Source of the DNA: G965218495 sp965218495 | GTDB lineage: Bacteria > Bacteroidota > Rhodothermia > Rhodothermales > Bin80 | Direction: 5' to 3' | Assembly: GCA_965218495.1 (NCBI GenBank) | Contig: OZ244626.1 | Coordinates: 1,674,001-1,738,000, forward strand | Length of the DNA stretch: 64,000 bases | Part shown: positions 26,916 through 36,405 of the stretch, piece by piece | How the letters are laid out: each line of letters opens with the position of its first letter | Numbering within the stretch: the stretch's first letter is position 1 | Notes under the pieces: generated by a model | What the model was told of the DNA's origin: nothing | The model's database searches: none | The model's input: only the letters and a program-made list of their open reading frames with translations | Position numbers and translations under genes: made by a program

Positions 26916-27208
26916 AGGAGTTTATGGCGGCTTTATAGATGTACAACATTGCCGCTCGGAGTGTGCAAATGGAAATTGGACAGTTGGCTGCGAAGCCCGC
27001 GAGCCAAGTGTGGAGAAGACAGGCAGGTCATGCTGCCATGCAGTGGGAGGACGACCGGATTTGGCAGCATGCAGCAGGGCCGATGCGCACGTGAATCTTG
27101 ATGCAGCGTACGACTCATGGGTGCTGCCAAGTTGGCCCAGTCTCTGGCTTTTTGTTGACGTGAGGCGAGCAATATTGCAACCAGACCACTAACAACCAGG
27201 AGGTTGAT

Positions 27209-28349
27209 ATGCGATTCGTTTTGAATACGGCTTGGGGCACACTGTGCCTTCTTTGCCTGGTGTGCCAACCACTGGTAGCTTGGGATGCGGCGGGGCAAGT
27301 GAATCGGGGCACACAACATCCGACACCGGAGAACATTCCAGACGCCACTGACCCCAGTCTGATCATTGACGTATCCGACAATGATCAGTGGGAGGAAGGA
27401 CCATACGTACCGGACACTATCGGAATGAAGACAGCGATTTTCGGGCGCGAGGACGGCGAAGTGTACGAACTTCTAGCCTGGGTCGAGGATATCGCCGCTG
27501 ACGGGCGTGGTTCCATCTTCGTCCTGGACGCCGACATGGACAGTAGTGCTCCCTCAAGTATCAAGACCGTGCATGTCCTTGACACAGAAGTACGGTATTT
27601 GGGCAGTATCGGAAGCACGGGCGAGGGGTCTGGTGAGTTCATGCACCCCTCGTACATCTTGGTTGACGGTGATGGTGAACGCATACTGGTCGCAGGCATT
27701 GACCGTGAGGTAGATGTGTTTGAGCGGCTAAACATGGGAGTGTATCGGTATGTCAAGTCCTGGAATGCCCGACTCGGGCCAGGGCCAGAGGATGCCTGCA
27801 TCATGCGCAACCACGTATACCTTTTGGCTTACTACCCGGAGAATGGCCGCATCATACACAAGTACACGATGGACAGAGAATATGTGGCGGGATCTGGCGA
27901 GCCCTACCAATCGACAAATCCAATGATTGTCGGACGGCTGTCCAGCGTCGGATCGCTTTCGTGCATTGCGCAGCACGGCGTGGTCGGACATATCATGAGA
28001 AGCATTCCGGTACTGACGGCCTAACAGTGAGCATGGCGATTTACTTTGGCGCCTGAAGGTAGAGGGCATCAAGCCAGCCATCAACATCCTGGAAACGATG
28101 TCGCAGGATGGCCGTCCGTCAATCCACTACACTCGGGCCGACGCCAAGGAAAAAGGTCATGGATACCTCACCCTGTCGGAAGCGTACAGCGATGGCAACT
28201 TCTACCTGGGTGTCTCAAGGTCTCTCGGAGACGAGGTGCGGCGCAACTTTGTATTCAAGGGCGATGCACTCAGCGGCGCTTTTACGCACATCGGACATGG
28301 CAACGTTAGCTACGTCACGGAAAGAGATCTGATCGTCCGCGTGAGATAA
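27209..28349 (+). pseudogene. 6-bladed propeller gene broken by a frameshift
   Basis: The first part (27209-28024) has a strong ribosome site (AGGAGG, 5 bp before ATG), a signal peptide (LCLLCLVCQPLVAWDAAGQ) and propeller blades with IGSTGEGSGEFMHPSYILV. It stops at TAA 28022-28024. The same protein continues in another frame through EHGDLLWRLKVEGIKPAINI (from about 28030) to the stop at 28349. A single indel near 28015-28030 would restore about 375 residues. It may be a real mutation or a sequencing error. Confidence 0.7.
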
Positions 28350-29115
28350 GAAAGAGGTTCGGCGCCGCAAGTAGTCATACGGTCCAGGCAGTAGCGCCGA
28401 ATGAGGCAGGCCGTCAGCTGCAGGGAGACGTCGCATCGGTTTAGTATGCTCATTCCAAGCCGGTCAGAGCAGTTTCATGTCAGACACTGACAAATTCGAC
28501 GCTCGTGTCCGGTACTACGACTTGAGGAGTACCGTTGCAGCAGATGGTGCGGACTGCGATGATATTTCGCCGCTGCGCAGCCTTCCTTGAGCGTGACAGT
28601 GGGCAGGGAGTCCGCCTACCACGGTAAAGGGCCACGGTGTCGCGGCTCATCGAATTTCCGGGGGCTGTGCCGGGAGAGCTTTCGGGATCGGGGCAAAAAC
28701 GCGCAGGATTTTGCGCCTGCAACTGGCAACTTCGGACCCGAGAGTTACGTTTGATAATTACCATAGAGCGCGGGTTGCGTGACGAGGCGGCGTCCACCAC
28801 CAGTCCGAAAACGCTCGCAACCCGCTGCGGCACTGACCACATCAAATCAATAGGCCAACCCTAGGAGCCTGTCGGGCTTTAAGAAGAACACACTCGATTG
28901 CGGGCTGGTTGGGGGCCAAATCGGTGCAAAATGTGCCGACATTGGGCCAAAAGCACCTTGAATCGAACAATTGCGGGCTATTGACAGAAAAATTATGGCT
29001 CCTCAAGGCAGATCACACTCCGAATCTGCGAAAGGCCGACAAGCTCCTAGATTCTACCCTACATGGCCACCGATACCGATCCGCCTGCACGGGAAGGGCT
29101 TCACTGAACGGGTAC
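28350..29115. other. intergenic region carrying dispersed repeat B
   Basis: No supportable gene. Repeat copy B is at 28684-28761. The rest shows nothing I can name. Confidence 0.5.
28684..28761 (+). repeat. dispersed ~75 bp repeat, copy B
   Basis: Contains GGATCGGGGCA, AACGCGCAGGATTTTGCGCC, GGCAACTTCGGACCCG and ends GAGTTACGTTTGATAATTAC. Closest to copy C. Confidence 0.65.
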
Positions 29116-29658
29116 TTATTGACTCCTACGTCTCCTAACTTCTTCTAGCACTGCTCTAATATGTTCCGCTCTCTGGTTCAGGGGCCTCTCACCCAAAGAA
29201 ACAGCAGGCTTCTGGACTTGGCTATCCGCTACCCGTTCTGTCCGAATTTCGACTAATGCGTTATAAGCGGTAACACGCCAATAATCGGATTTGGACGAAT
29301 CGGGATTTGACGCTGTTGTTGTGAGTTCCAAATCACCGAGAAAAACAGCTGCATTATCCTCGAGTAAGGCGGCAACGCTAGGTGAATTTAGATCATTAAC
29401 CTTGAAAGCTTCTCCAAGTCCACTTGTAAGCTTTACATTGGGACCACCCAGCACGACCTTCTGCGTAACGCTTCCGCTTTCTTTGTCTAGAATCTCAATA
29501 ACCACCCCGCTATCCCCTAACACAGTGATATCTGCAATCTGTTGCAGCATGCCGGGTGACTCTGATGTGGAAAGTGCCCGATCAGGTGTCTGAGCAGCAG
29601 TCACCGAACACATCAACAGGAAGACACTTTGAGCTACTATTGATATTGATCTCTTCAT
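29116..29658 (-). CDS. secreted protein of unknown function
   Basis: About 180 residues from MKRSISIVAQSVFLLM. This start is preferred to a longer frame reaching 29775 because it begins a clean signal peptide (ending VTAAQ). The mature part has beta-rich segments (ITVLGDSGVVIEILDKESGS) and a charged C-terminal helix (HIRAVLEEVRRRRSQ). No family is recognised. It lies alone between repeat copies B and C. Confidence 0.55.
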   Translation of the reverse strand: MKRSISIVAQSVFLLMCSVTAAQTPDRALSTSESPGMLQQIADITVLGDSGVVIEILDKESGSVTQKVVLGGPNVKLTSGLGEAFKVNDLNSPSVAALLEDNAAVFLGDLELTTTASNPDSSKSDYWRVTAYNALVEIRTERVADSQVQKPAVSLGERPLNQRAEHIRAVLEEVRRRRSQ

Positions 29659-30468
29659 TCGTCGTCGTCCCCTCCGAGTCCGCATCAGCTCTGGACGCAT
29701 CACCCGCTGGATGCGCTCCAGGTCAGCCCGCCCGCGCGGCGTCAGCCGTAGCGCCGTTGAATTCGGTTTCGTCATGGGTCGTTAACATTGGTTGCATCTT
29801 GCCAACTACCGCGGCCAGGGCCGGGTTCCGGGGGAAGGGAATAAACCGGCATCGCTCTGCATCACTGGCCGAGGGCCGGGCCCCCCTGCCCTTTTCCGAT
29901 TCGCGCGTCCGGAAGGCCGGCTTCAGAGGCCGCGTCGGCCATCGGCGCGCCGACGGCCGGCCATGCTGGGGACGGGGTTCCGATTGGGGCATAAACGCAC
30001 AGAATTTCGCGCCGGTATTCGGCTACTTCAGGCCCGTTAGTTACGTTTGATAATTACTCTTATCGGACATTCCTGGAATCTGCCCTGCATGTCGCGCTTC
30101 TCGGCGAAGGGCATGTTTACGGTACTTGACGTCGTAGCCAGCACGTGTCACATTGGCGAGGGTGTGCAGCCAAGTCTCCTGCACCTCTCGCCAATTCGAG
30201 CCAAGCGCTGTCCCCTACTCCGCCGACAGGTTGGGATTCTGTGGCAGTGAGTGCCCAGCGGTATTCTCGCGCTTGGGCACAAACTCCGTGTGGCTATGGT
30301 TCTCCAAGCAGCGGAGTCAGTAGCTGTACCTTGGCACATCGTACAAGTGATCCTGGATCTTGAGACCGCGCATGAATTCCTCCTCGCTCGGCGATTAGTA
30401 GTACTCCGGAATGGTGAGATAGTGCTCCCGAATGCTCTCCAAGTAGAGAGTCCGCCCGGACGGCCAAC
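29659..30468. other. GC-rich palindromic region with dispersed repeat C
   Basis: Contains dense short inverted repeats around 29860-29965 (for example GGCCGCGTCGGCC and GGCGCGCCGACGGCCGGCC) and then repeat copy C. No gene can be supported in 30060-30468. Confidence 0.45.
29980..30057 (+). repeat. dispersed ~75 bp repeat, copy C
   Basis: Contains CGATTGGGGCATAAACGCAC, AGAATTTCGCGCC, ACTTCAGGCCCG and ends AGTTACGTTTGATAATTAC. Same orientation as copies A and B. Confidence 0.65.
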
Positions 30469-30640
30469 ATGGCAAAGCGTCTGACAGAGGGAGTTCGGTG
30501 TCGCGGGCGCGTGATTCCGATCTTCCCCAACGAAGCAACAGTGATCCGATGGGTGGGCGTAATCCTTATAGAGTTGAGCGAGCAGTGGACTACGGAGAAG
30601 CGGTGTTTCACCCTGGACGAATTGGCCAAGCGTACGGCCG
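30469..30640 (+). pseudogene. C-terminal remnant of an IS256-type transposase
   Basis: The frame reads KRLTEGVRCRGRVIPIFPNE, then ATVIRWVGVILIELSEQW. That is the typical IS256 C-terminal block after the catalytic Glu (family pattern: R-V-x-x-IFPN-x-x-x-x-R-L-x-G-x-L). The rest of the gene is missing. It is not a copy of the element at 7725, whose C-terminus differs. Confidence 0.55.
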
Positions 30641-30711
30641 CCGACCAAGCTACAGTGCCAGTGCGGCTTGGCTTGCTGAATTTTGTCCGTGTTGACGGGG
30701 GAAAGCCCAAA

Positions 30712-31105
30712 TTATTCTTGGCGCAAAGATTCCTTGGCGTGGGCGACGACTTCACTCACAGTTAAGTCCGGGAAGCCTGCGGCCTGCAATCCTCGGACAA
30801 AGTCTGGATCGATCTCATACCTGGCCAGAACGACAAGTTCATTCACGGACAAGTCCGCGAAACCGGCAGCCTGCATACCCCGGACATAATCAGAATCGAT
30901 CTCATGCTTGAACAGAGTAACAAGCTCATTCACGGTCAAGTCTGTGCGGCCGATGGCCTGCATTCCTCGGATAAAGTCTGGGTCAATGCCATATTCGTCC
31001 AGGGTGATCAGTTCATTCACGCTCAAGTCTGCGCGGCCGGCGGCCTGCATGCTCCGGACGTAGTCTGGGTGAATGTCATGATCGTCCAGGGTGATCAGTT
31101 CGTTC
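30712..31105 (-). pseudogene. 3' fragment of the interrupted M56/BlaR1-like gene
   Basis: This is the end of the M56 gene, separated from the rest by the ISL3 insertion. It carries about four more 29-residue repeats (for example LSVNELITLDEYGIDPDFIR) and ends VVAHAKESLRQE. When the insertion and one copy of the 8 bp duplication are removed, the reading frame continues exactly: ...TLNE then LITLDDHDIHPDYVRSMQAA. It cannot be translated as part of the sensor today. Confidence 0.85.
31098..31105. repeat. 8 bp target-site duplication of ISL3 copy 2 (left)
   Basis: GTTCGTTC immediately precedes the element's GGCTC end and is repeated exactly at 32514-32521 after its other end. Confidence 0.9.
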
Positions 31106-32513
31106 GGCTCTTCCCCTAATCAGATGGGTGCAATGTTGTATTCAACGGGAAACGATATGAGATGATGCGGATTCATACCCGTTTCTTATCTGTTTCAAGG
31201 CCATCATCACGATGGCGCACACGTTCTCTAACTCCAGCAACGATATGTCACAACTAAAGACTGATGATATAGGTTGCCTCTTGGGCATCCAGGCTCCCTG
31301 GAAGGTTTCCGAGGTGACGTTTGCGCATGAGGCGCAAGAAGTCCGGATTCATGTAGTTTGCGAGGACGGCCATCAGCTGCCTTGTCCGGAGTGCGGCTTG
31401 GCGTGTCCGGGCTACGACCACCGTTCTCGGCAATGGCGTCACCTGGATTTGTGCGAGTATCGCACGATGGTGGTTGCGCAACTTCCCCGCGTGGAATGTC
31501 CGGAGCATGGAGTGCGCACCGTGTCGATTCCGTGGGCGGAACCTATGTCACGGTTCACTGCAGGGTTTGAGGCGCTGGTGATTGATTGGCTGCAGGAGGC
31601 GAGTGTGTCGGCGGTGTCCCGTCTGATGGGGGTGAGCTGGAATGCGATAGACGGGATCATGCAGCGCGCGGTGCAACGCGGCCTTGCGCGGAGGAAGGAA
31701 CGGAATGTTGCCCATATTGGCGTGGATGAGACCTCTTTTCGCAAGCGCCATGCGTATGTCACCATTGTTTCGGATGCGAAGGCGGGTACGGTGCTGCATG
31801 TGGGCGAAGACCGTAAGAAAGAAACACTTACGCGTTGGTATGCTGGGCTCACTTTGGAGCAGCTGGAGGGCATCGAGAGTGTCAGCATGGACATGTGGCC
31901 GGCCTACATCAACGCCACGCTGGAGCATGTGCCAGAGGCGCAACGGAAGGTGGCCTTTGACAAATTCCACGTAGTGAAATGTCTGGGAGTTGCCGTGGAC
32001 AAGGTTCGGCGCCAGGAGCACCGGGCGTTGATGAAGGAAGGCTTGGAAGACCTCAAGGGAACCAAGTATGATTGGTTGACTCACCCGGCCAACATGTCTG
32101 CTAAGCAGAAGGCGCGCTTCCAGCAGTTGCGTACCAGCACGTTGAAGACGGCCCGCGCGTGGGCTATCAAGGAAATGGCCCTGCAGTTGTGGCATTATGT
32201 CCACCGCACGTGGGCGCGCAAGGGTTGGGAGCGATGGTTGTCGTGGGCCATGCGGTGCCGGCTGGAACCGGTCAAGGCAGCCGCCAGAACCATCAAGACA
32301 CACCTGTGGGGTATCCTCAACGCAATCATCCTGAAGGTGAGCAATGGCCCTGCGGAAGGCATCAACAGCCGGATCAAAACAATCAAAGTGCGCAGTAGGG
32401 GCTTCCGCAACAAACGGCGGTTTGCCAACGCCATTTACTTTCACCTCGGAGGCCTGGATCTATACCCCGCAGCGTCCGCAGGTGAGTTTACCCACTAAAA
32501 AAGGGGTAGAGCC
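31106..32513 (+). mobile_element. ISL3-family element, copy 2 (intact)
   Basis: 1408 bp. Ends GGCTCTTCCCCT (left) and AGGGGTAGAGCC (right) form imperfect terminal inverted repeats, flanked by the 8 bp duplication GTTCGTTC, the duplication size typical of ISL3. It is inserted in the repeat-coding part of the M56 gene. It is inverted relative to copy 1 at 18.1-19.5 kb. Confidence 0.92.
31212..32498 (+). CDS. ISL3-family transposase, copy 2
   Basis: 428 residues, intact. It has zinc-binding Cys pairs (CPECGLACPGYDH) and DDE residues in HIGVDETSFRKRH, SVSMDMWPAYINA and SNGPAEGINSRIK. It differs from copy 1 at roughly a dozen residues, mostly in the first 110, and at the C-terminus (DLYPAASAGEFTH). 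Its last codons overlap the right terminal region of the element. Confidence 0.95.
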   Translation: MAHTFSNSSNDMSQLKTDDIGCLLGIQAPWKVSEVTFAHEAQEVRIHVVCEDGHQLPCPECGLACPGYDHRSRQWRHLDLCEYRTMVVAQLPRVECPEHGVRTVSIPWAEPMSRFTAGFEALVIDWLQEASVSAVSRLMGVSWNAIDGIMQRAVQRGLARRKERNVAHIGVDETSFRKRHAYVTIVSDAKAGTVLHVGEDRKKETLTRWYAGLTLEQLEGIESVSMDMWPAYINATLEHVPEAQRKVAFDKFHVVKCLGVAVDKVRRQEHRALMKEGLEDLKGTKYDWLTHPANMSAKQKARFQQLRTSTLKTARAWAIKEMALQLWHYVHRTWARKGWERWLSWAMRCRLEPVKAAARTIKTHLWGILNAIILKVSNGPAEGINSRIKTIKVRSRGFRNKRRFANAIYFHLGGLDLYPAASAGEFTH

Positions 32514-35148
32514 GTTCGTTCAAGGTCAAGTCTGTGCGGCCAGCAGCCTGCATTCCCCGGATAAAATCTGGGTAAATGTCATAATCGGCCAGGGTGACCA
32601 GTTCAGCTATGGTCAGGTCTGCACGACCGGCGGCCTGCATACCCCGGATGTATTCTGAGTCAATGTCATGATCGTCCAGGGTGATCAGTTCGTTCAAGGT
32701 CAAGTCTGTGAAGCCGACAGCCTGCATTCCGTGGATAAAGTATGGGTCGATGTCAGTACTGGCCAATGTGACCAGTTCATTCACACCCAAGTCTGTGAAA
32801 CCCGCGGCCTGCATTCCTCTGACATAGTCTGGGTCAATGTCATAGCTGGCCAGGGTGACCAATAGATTCGTGGTCAAGCCTGTGAAGCCCGCGGCCTGCA
32901 TTCCAAGGATATAGTCTGGGTCAATGTCATTGCTGGCCAGGGTGACCAGTTTGTTCAGGGTCAAGTTTTTGATCCCCGCGGCCTTCATTCCGCGGACATA
33001 GTTTGGATCAACGTCACTGTCAGCCAAAGTGACCAATTCATTTACGCTCAAGTCTGTGAAACCCGCGGCCTGCATACCCAAGATGTGGTCTGGGTCAATG
33101 TCATTACTGGCTAGGGTGACCAGTTTGTTCAAGGTCAAGTTTTTGATCCCCGCGGCCTGCATTCCGCGGACATAGTTTGGATCAACGTCACTGTCAGCCA
33201 AGGTGACCAACTCATTTACGCTCAAGTTTTTGATCCCTGCGGCCTGCATTCCGCGGACATAGTTTGGATCAACGTCACTGTCAGCCAAAGTGACCAATTC
33301 ATTTACGCTCAAGTCTGTGAAACCCGCGGCCTGCATTCCGCGGACATACTTTGCGTCAACGTCACTGTCAGCCAAAGTGACCAATTCATTTACGCTCAAG
33401 TCTGTGAAACCCGCGGCCTGCACTCCGCGGACATACTTTGGGTCAACGTCGTAGTTGGCCAAGGTGATCAATTCGTTCAAGGTCACGCCTGTGAAGCCCG
33501 CGGTCTGCATGCCCCGGATATAGTTTGGGTCAACGTCGTAGTTGGCCAAGGTGATCAATTCGTTCAAGGTCACGCCTGTGAAGCCCGCGGTCTGCATGCC
33601 CCGGATATAGCTTGGGTCAACGTCGTAGTTGGCCAGGGTGACCAGTTCGTTCAAGGTCACGCCTGTGAAGCCTAGCATTTCTATCTCATGGATAAACGTG
33701 CTATCGATGCCATACTTGCTGTGCAGCATCTTGCGCTGCTCAGCGGTAAGAGTATCCATGGATGCACCCTCCCAAATCGAGCCAGCAATTGAGGTGTAGT
33801 CGTAGCTAGTGTCGATGTTGTCGTCAGTAGCGACGCCTGAACTGAGGACGATATTCGGCTCGATGTCGACGACAACCTCGGAATCACTCTTAGTGTCCTC
33901 GGAGACTGGCAAACGCGCATCAATGAGTGTCAGCACAGTGCCGGCGGCAACCTCGTCAGCCCCCACGAAGGTATCATGCTGGGCTTGGGCGGGATTGAGC
34001 ACGGCCAGCGGCAGCACTATGCACGCCGCTATGACGACAGCCATGGTAGTGCCGGCCCGGTTCAGGCTCCGATGGCGCAACGATGGATCGAGAATGGCCA
34101 TCAGGCGGCTCTCCAGCTGGGAGTGCCGCGCCATGGCCAGCGACGCCACCTGCGGCCATCTTGCCGAGTGCAGCGAACGGGCGGTCTCCAGCAAGATCTC
34201 GGCATACGTGGAGGCCTGCATGCCGGCCAACAGCACCATGTCGTCGGTAGCGCGCTCTCGTTCGATGCGCGACTGGCGAGCAGCTACCCACGCCAGCGGG
34301 TTGAACCAGTGGAAGGCACAGGCGACTTGCGTCAAGAGCTGCATCAGGCAGTCGCGGCGCCTGACGTGCGCCAGTTCGTGGAGCAGCACCGTCCGGCGAT
34401 GCTGTTCGTCCCACATCTTCGCCATCTCTGGCAAGATGATGGTAGGCCGCCACACACCGACGCTCAGCGGGACAGCCGTCCACGCGCTCCAGCGCAGCCG
34501 CACCAACCGCCGAATGCCCAGCCGCTTAGCCGTATCGCCGGCCAGCCGATGCCAATCGTCATCGTGCACCATCGTGCCACGAATGACGAGCAGGTGCGCC
34601 CCGGCGTGCGCAATAGCCACACGAACCAGCACGAACAGCAGACCGGCCAGCCACACCAGAAACACCCACGTCGACCAGTGAAAGTCGAGAGCGGCAAAAA
34701 GGGGCCCAGAGGCTACCCCCACTGCAGGGGTTTCAGCCCGGCCTGTCTGCGGCGGCGCCACGGCGACGGGAGCAGAAGCTTCGCCCATAACCGGCGGTGT
34801 CGGCGGTGGTATGGCTGGCGCGGGTGTCGGGGCATCCAAAAGCGGCAGAGGGGCCGGAGTCACTTGTGGAACCGCGCGGGGAGCTTCCTGAAGCAGAACG
34901 GCCGCTTGCGGCAGAAGACCCGTCTGCCACTGCGGCAGCAGCACCGAAAGCACCGGCAGCACGAGCAGGCTCAACAGCCCCGAGCACCACACCACATAGC
35001 GGACTGCCGCCGAACTGCGCCGCAGGGCGTAAACCAGTAGCCCGGCAGCCGTCAACAGCAGTGTACCCTTGACAAGCTGCGTCAGCATCAGCACCAACCA
35101 GGAGCTCATGCTGGCGGGGAAATGAGTGAATTCCATCAACGTATCCAT
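32488..35148 (-). CDS. BlaR1-like M56 metallopeptidase sensor, truncated by ISL3
   Basis: 886 residues as it now stands. Membrane segments lie near residues 16-42, 55-75 and 160-182, with a Pro-rich loop (about 95-120) between. The zinc site is HELAH at 257-261, and a fourth membrane segment is near 367-387. From about residue 480 to the end come thirteen 29-residue repeats of the type NELVTLADSDVDPNYVRGMQ. The last eight residues (RLYPFFSG) come from the inserted element. BlaR1/MecR1 proteins sense a signal and cleave the BlaI-type repressor. The start is 2 bp after the blaI-like stop. The peptidase part is intact, so the truncated sensor may still work. Confidence 0.88.
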   Translation of the reverse strand: MDTLMEFTHFPASMSSWLVLMLTQLVKGTLLLTAAGLLVYALRRSSAAVRYVVWCSGLLSLLVLPVLSVLLPQWQTGLLPQAAVLLQEAPRAVPQVTPAPLPLLDAPTPAPAIPPPTPPVMGEASAPVAVAPPQTGRAETPAVGVASGPLFAALDFHWSTWVFLVWLAGLLFVLVRVAIAHAGAHLLVIRGTMVHDDDWHRLAGDTAKRLGIRRLVRLRWSAWTAVPLSVGVWRPTIILPEMAKMWDEQHRRTVLLHELAHVRRRDCLMQLLTQVACAFHWFNPLAWVAARQSRIERERATDDMVLLAGMQASTYAEILLETARSLHSARWPQVASLAMARHSQLESRLMAILDPSLRHRSLNRAGTTMAVVIAACIVLPLAVLNPAQAQHDTFVGADEVAAGTVLTLIDARLPVSEDTKSDSEVVVDIEPNIVLSSGVATDDNIDTSYDYTSIAGSIWEGASMDTLTAEQRKMLHSKYGIDSTFIHEIEMLGFTGVTLNELVTLANYDVDPSYIRGMQTAGFTGVTLNELITLANYDVDPNYIRGMQTAGFTGVTLNELITLANYDVDPKYVRGVQAAGFTDLSVNELVTLADSDVDAKYVRGMQAAGFTDLSVNELVTLADSDVDPNYVRGMQAAGIKNLSVNELVTLADSDVDPNYVRGMQAAGIKNLTLNKLVTLASNDIDPDHILGMQAAGFTDLSVNELVTLADSDVDPNYVRGMKAAGIKNLTLNKLVTLASNDIDPDYILGMQAAGFTGLTTNLLVTLASYDIDPDYVRGMQAAGFTDLGVNELVTLASTDIDPYFIHGMQAVGFTDLTLNELITLDDHDIDSEYIRGMQAAGRADLTIAELVTLADYDIYPDFIRGMQAAGRTDLTLNERLYPFFSG

Positions 35149-35150
35149 GC

Positions 35151-35546
35151 CTATCGCCCTTGTTGTTTGGCCTGTTGAATCAAGCCGGAGAGGTGATCGA
35201 GGTCGCTTTCGGTGAGATCTGTTCTCTTCAGCTCAAGCAGCGTCGCCACAGCTTGCTCGGCCGAGCCGTTGAAGAACATTTGCACCATGTAGTTCATGGC
35301 CGAACGCCCTGCTTCTTCCGGAGAAAGCGTCGGTGTGTAGATGTAGCGCGCTCCGCAACGGTGGTGCCGCAGATGGCCTTTCTCCTCCAAAATGCGCAGC
35401 ATCGCCCGCACACCCGAATAACTCGGCGGGCTGTCGATGCCCTCCATCACTTCGGCGGCCGTGGCCTGACTGTGCTGGTAAACAAACGCCATTATCTGAC
35501 GCTCACGACGCCCCAGGTCCATCGGAGATTTCTTCTTCTTCTTCAT
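35151..35546 (-). CDS. BlaI/MecI/CopY-family repressor
   Basis: About 131 residues from MKKKKKSPMDLGRRERQIMA; an upstream in-frame GTG would add ten residues. The winged helix is clear (GRRERQIMAFVYQHSQATAA, then YSGVRAMLRILEEKGHLRHH). The C-terminal helices should dimerise and carry the cleavage site for the M56 partner. It is first in a two-gene operon with that sensor. An overlapping promoter and palindrome upstream (35592-35646) suggest autorepression. The regulated target genes, other than the operon itself, are not in view; no beta-lactamase is present. Confidence 0.9.
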   Translation of the reverse strand: MKKKKKSPMDLGRRERQIMAFVYQHSQATAAEVMEGIDSPPSYSGVRAMLRILEEKGHLRHHRCGARYIYTPTLSPEEAGRSAMNYMVQMFFNGSAEQAVATLLELKRTDLTESDLDHLSGLIQQAKQQGR

Positions 35547-35591
35547 TACGTCCACCCTTACCGGGAGAAGGTTCAACCATGCACTGCACGA

Positions 35592-35646
35592 GTGCTAGCA
35601 TACTAGCACATACGGCCAATATATGACGAGGTTTCCCCGGCGTCAA
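35592..35646 (-). promoter_or_regulatory. promoter and operator of the blaI-like operon
   Basis: On the minus strand TTGACG (35646-35641) and TATATT (35623-35618) stand 17 bp apart, a near-consensus sigma-70 promoter. Directly downstream lies the palindrome GTGCTAG-CATA-CTAGCAC (35609-35592), which would cover the start of transcription, where a BlaI dimer would block it. Confidence 0.7.
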
Positions 35647-36405
35647 GACCCAATGCTGTTTTTTTAGCAGTTTTATTCTGACGGATTGCATTTTCCGATG
35701 GAATTCGGCCACTTATTCCGACGGAAGCCGACCACTACTCGAATTCCTAGCCGGATGGCAGAACTGTCTCGGCCCACGCCGGCTAGGGATCTAGCGCCAG
35801 GGCCTTAATGCATTGAGCCTGTATGACAGGCTTGACCTTGTGCTACCATCGGCTCCCACGACTGCTCGAAATTATGATGCTCGTGCGCCAGGCTACCTGA
35901 CGTACATCTGCGGGTGAACATCCACTTCTATGAAGCGGTTTCACTGGTGGCGCTCATGACACAGGATAGCAGCTACCATGACTAGGCGGGCTTTAGGTCG
36001 GGGCAGAGATCGGCGCGCAATTACCTGCGACTGGCCGTAGTTCGTGCAAACTGAGCTCGACCTATTCGCAGAAAAATAGTAGCTGATGCCATAGTCTGGC
36101 CTGCCATCGCATCGGCGCAGTAAGCTCCAAGGTAAGTGGCGCACCGCCCATGCCATAATGCATCGCGGCCCAGGCTCATTTGGTAAGAACCTGCTGTATC
36201 GATTGGCACCGGCCCGGCCGCGTGTGACGTTGGCGCGGTATGCTTCACTACACGGTTGAGAACTGGGGTACTCTCTGCGTAGCCAAGTGCGACTACGTCA
36301 CGGCACGTCCCGTTGCCGCGCCGGCTTGTCTCTCAGACTTGACTTGGTGCGTGACCTCACTGCGCCGCCGAACATCCTGCTACGGCTACCCGCCCCAGTG
36401 ATGGC
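35647..36405. other. intergenic region
   Basis: About 760 bp with only short doubtful frames. No gene, RNA or repeat can be supported. Confidence 0.4.

Noticed and set aside
28480..28845. 121-codon minus-strand frame
   Set aside because: It runs across dispersed repeat B, has biased low-quality composition, and shows no ribosome site; treated as chance.
30148..30755. 150-166 codon minus-strand frames
   Set aside because: They are shadows opposite the IS256-type remnant and the adjoining region; the plus strand carries the recognisable IFPNEA block.
18090..32513. Composite transposon bounded by the two inverted ISL3 copies
   Set aside because: Copy 2 has its own exact 8 bp target duplication and copy 1 has one degenerate end, so the copies inserted independently.
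32514..33720. Regular 87 bp repetition that could be mistaken for a CRISPR or satellite array
   Set aside because: The units are in frame, have no separate spacers, and encode a 29-residue protein repeat in an open frame.
35990..36060. Possible fourth copy of the ~75 bp dispersed repeat
   Set aside because: Only short words (TCGGGGCA, CGCGCA, ACTGGC) match and the conserved TTGATAATTAC end is missing.
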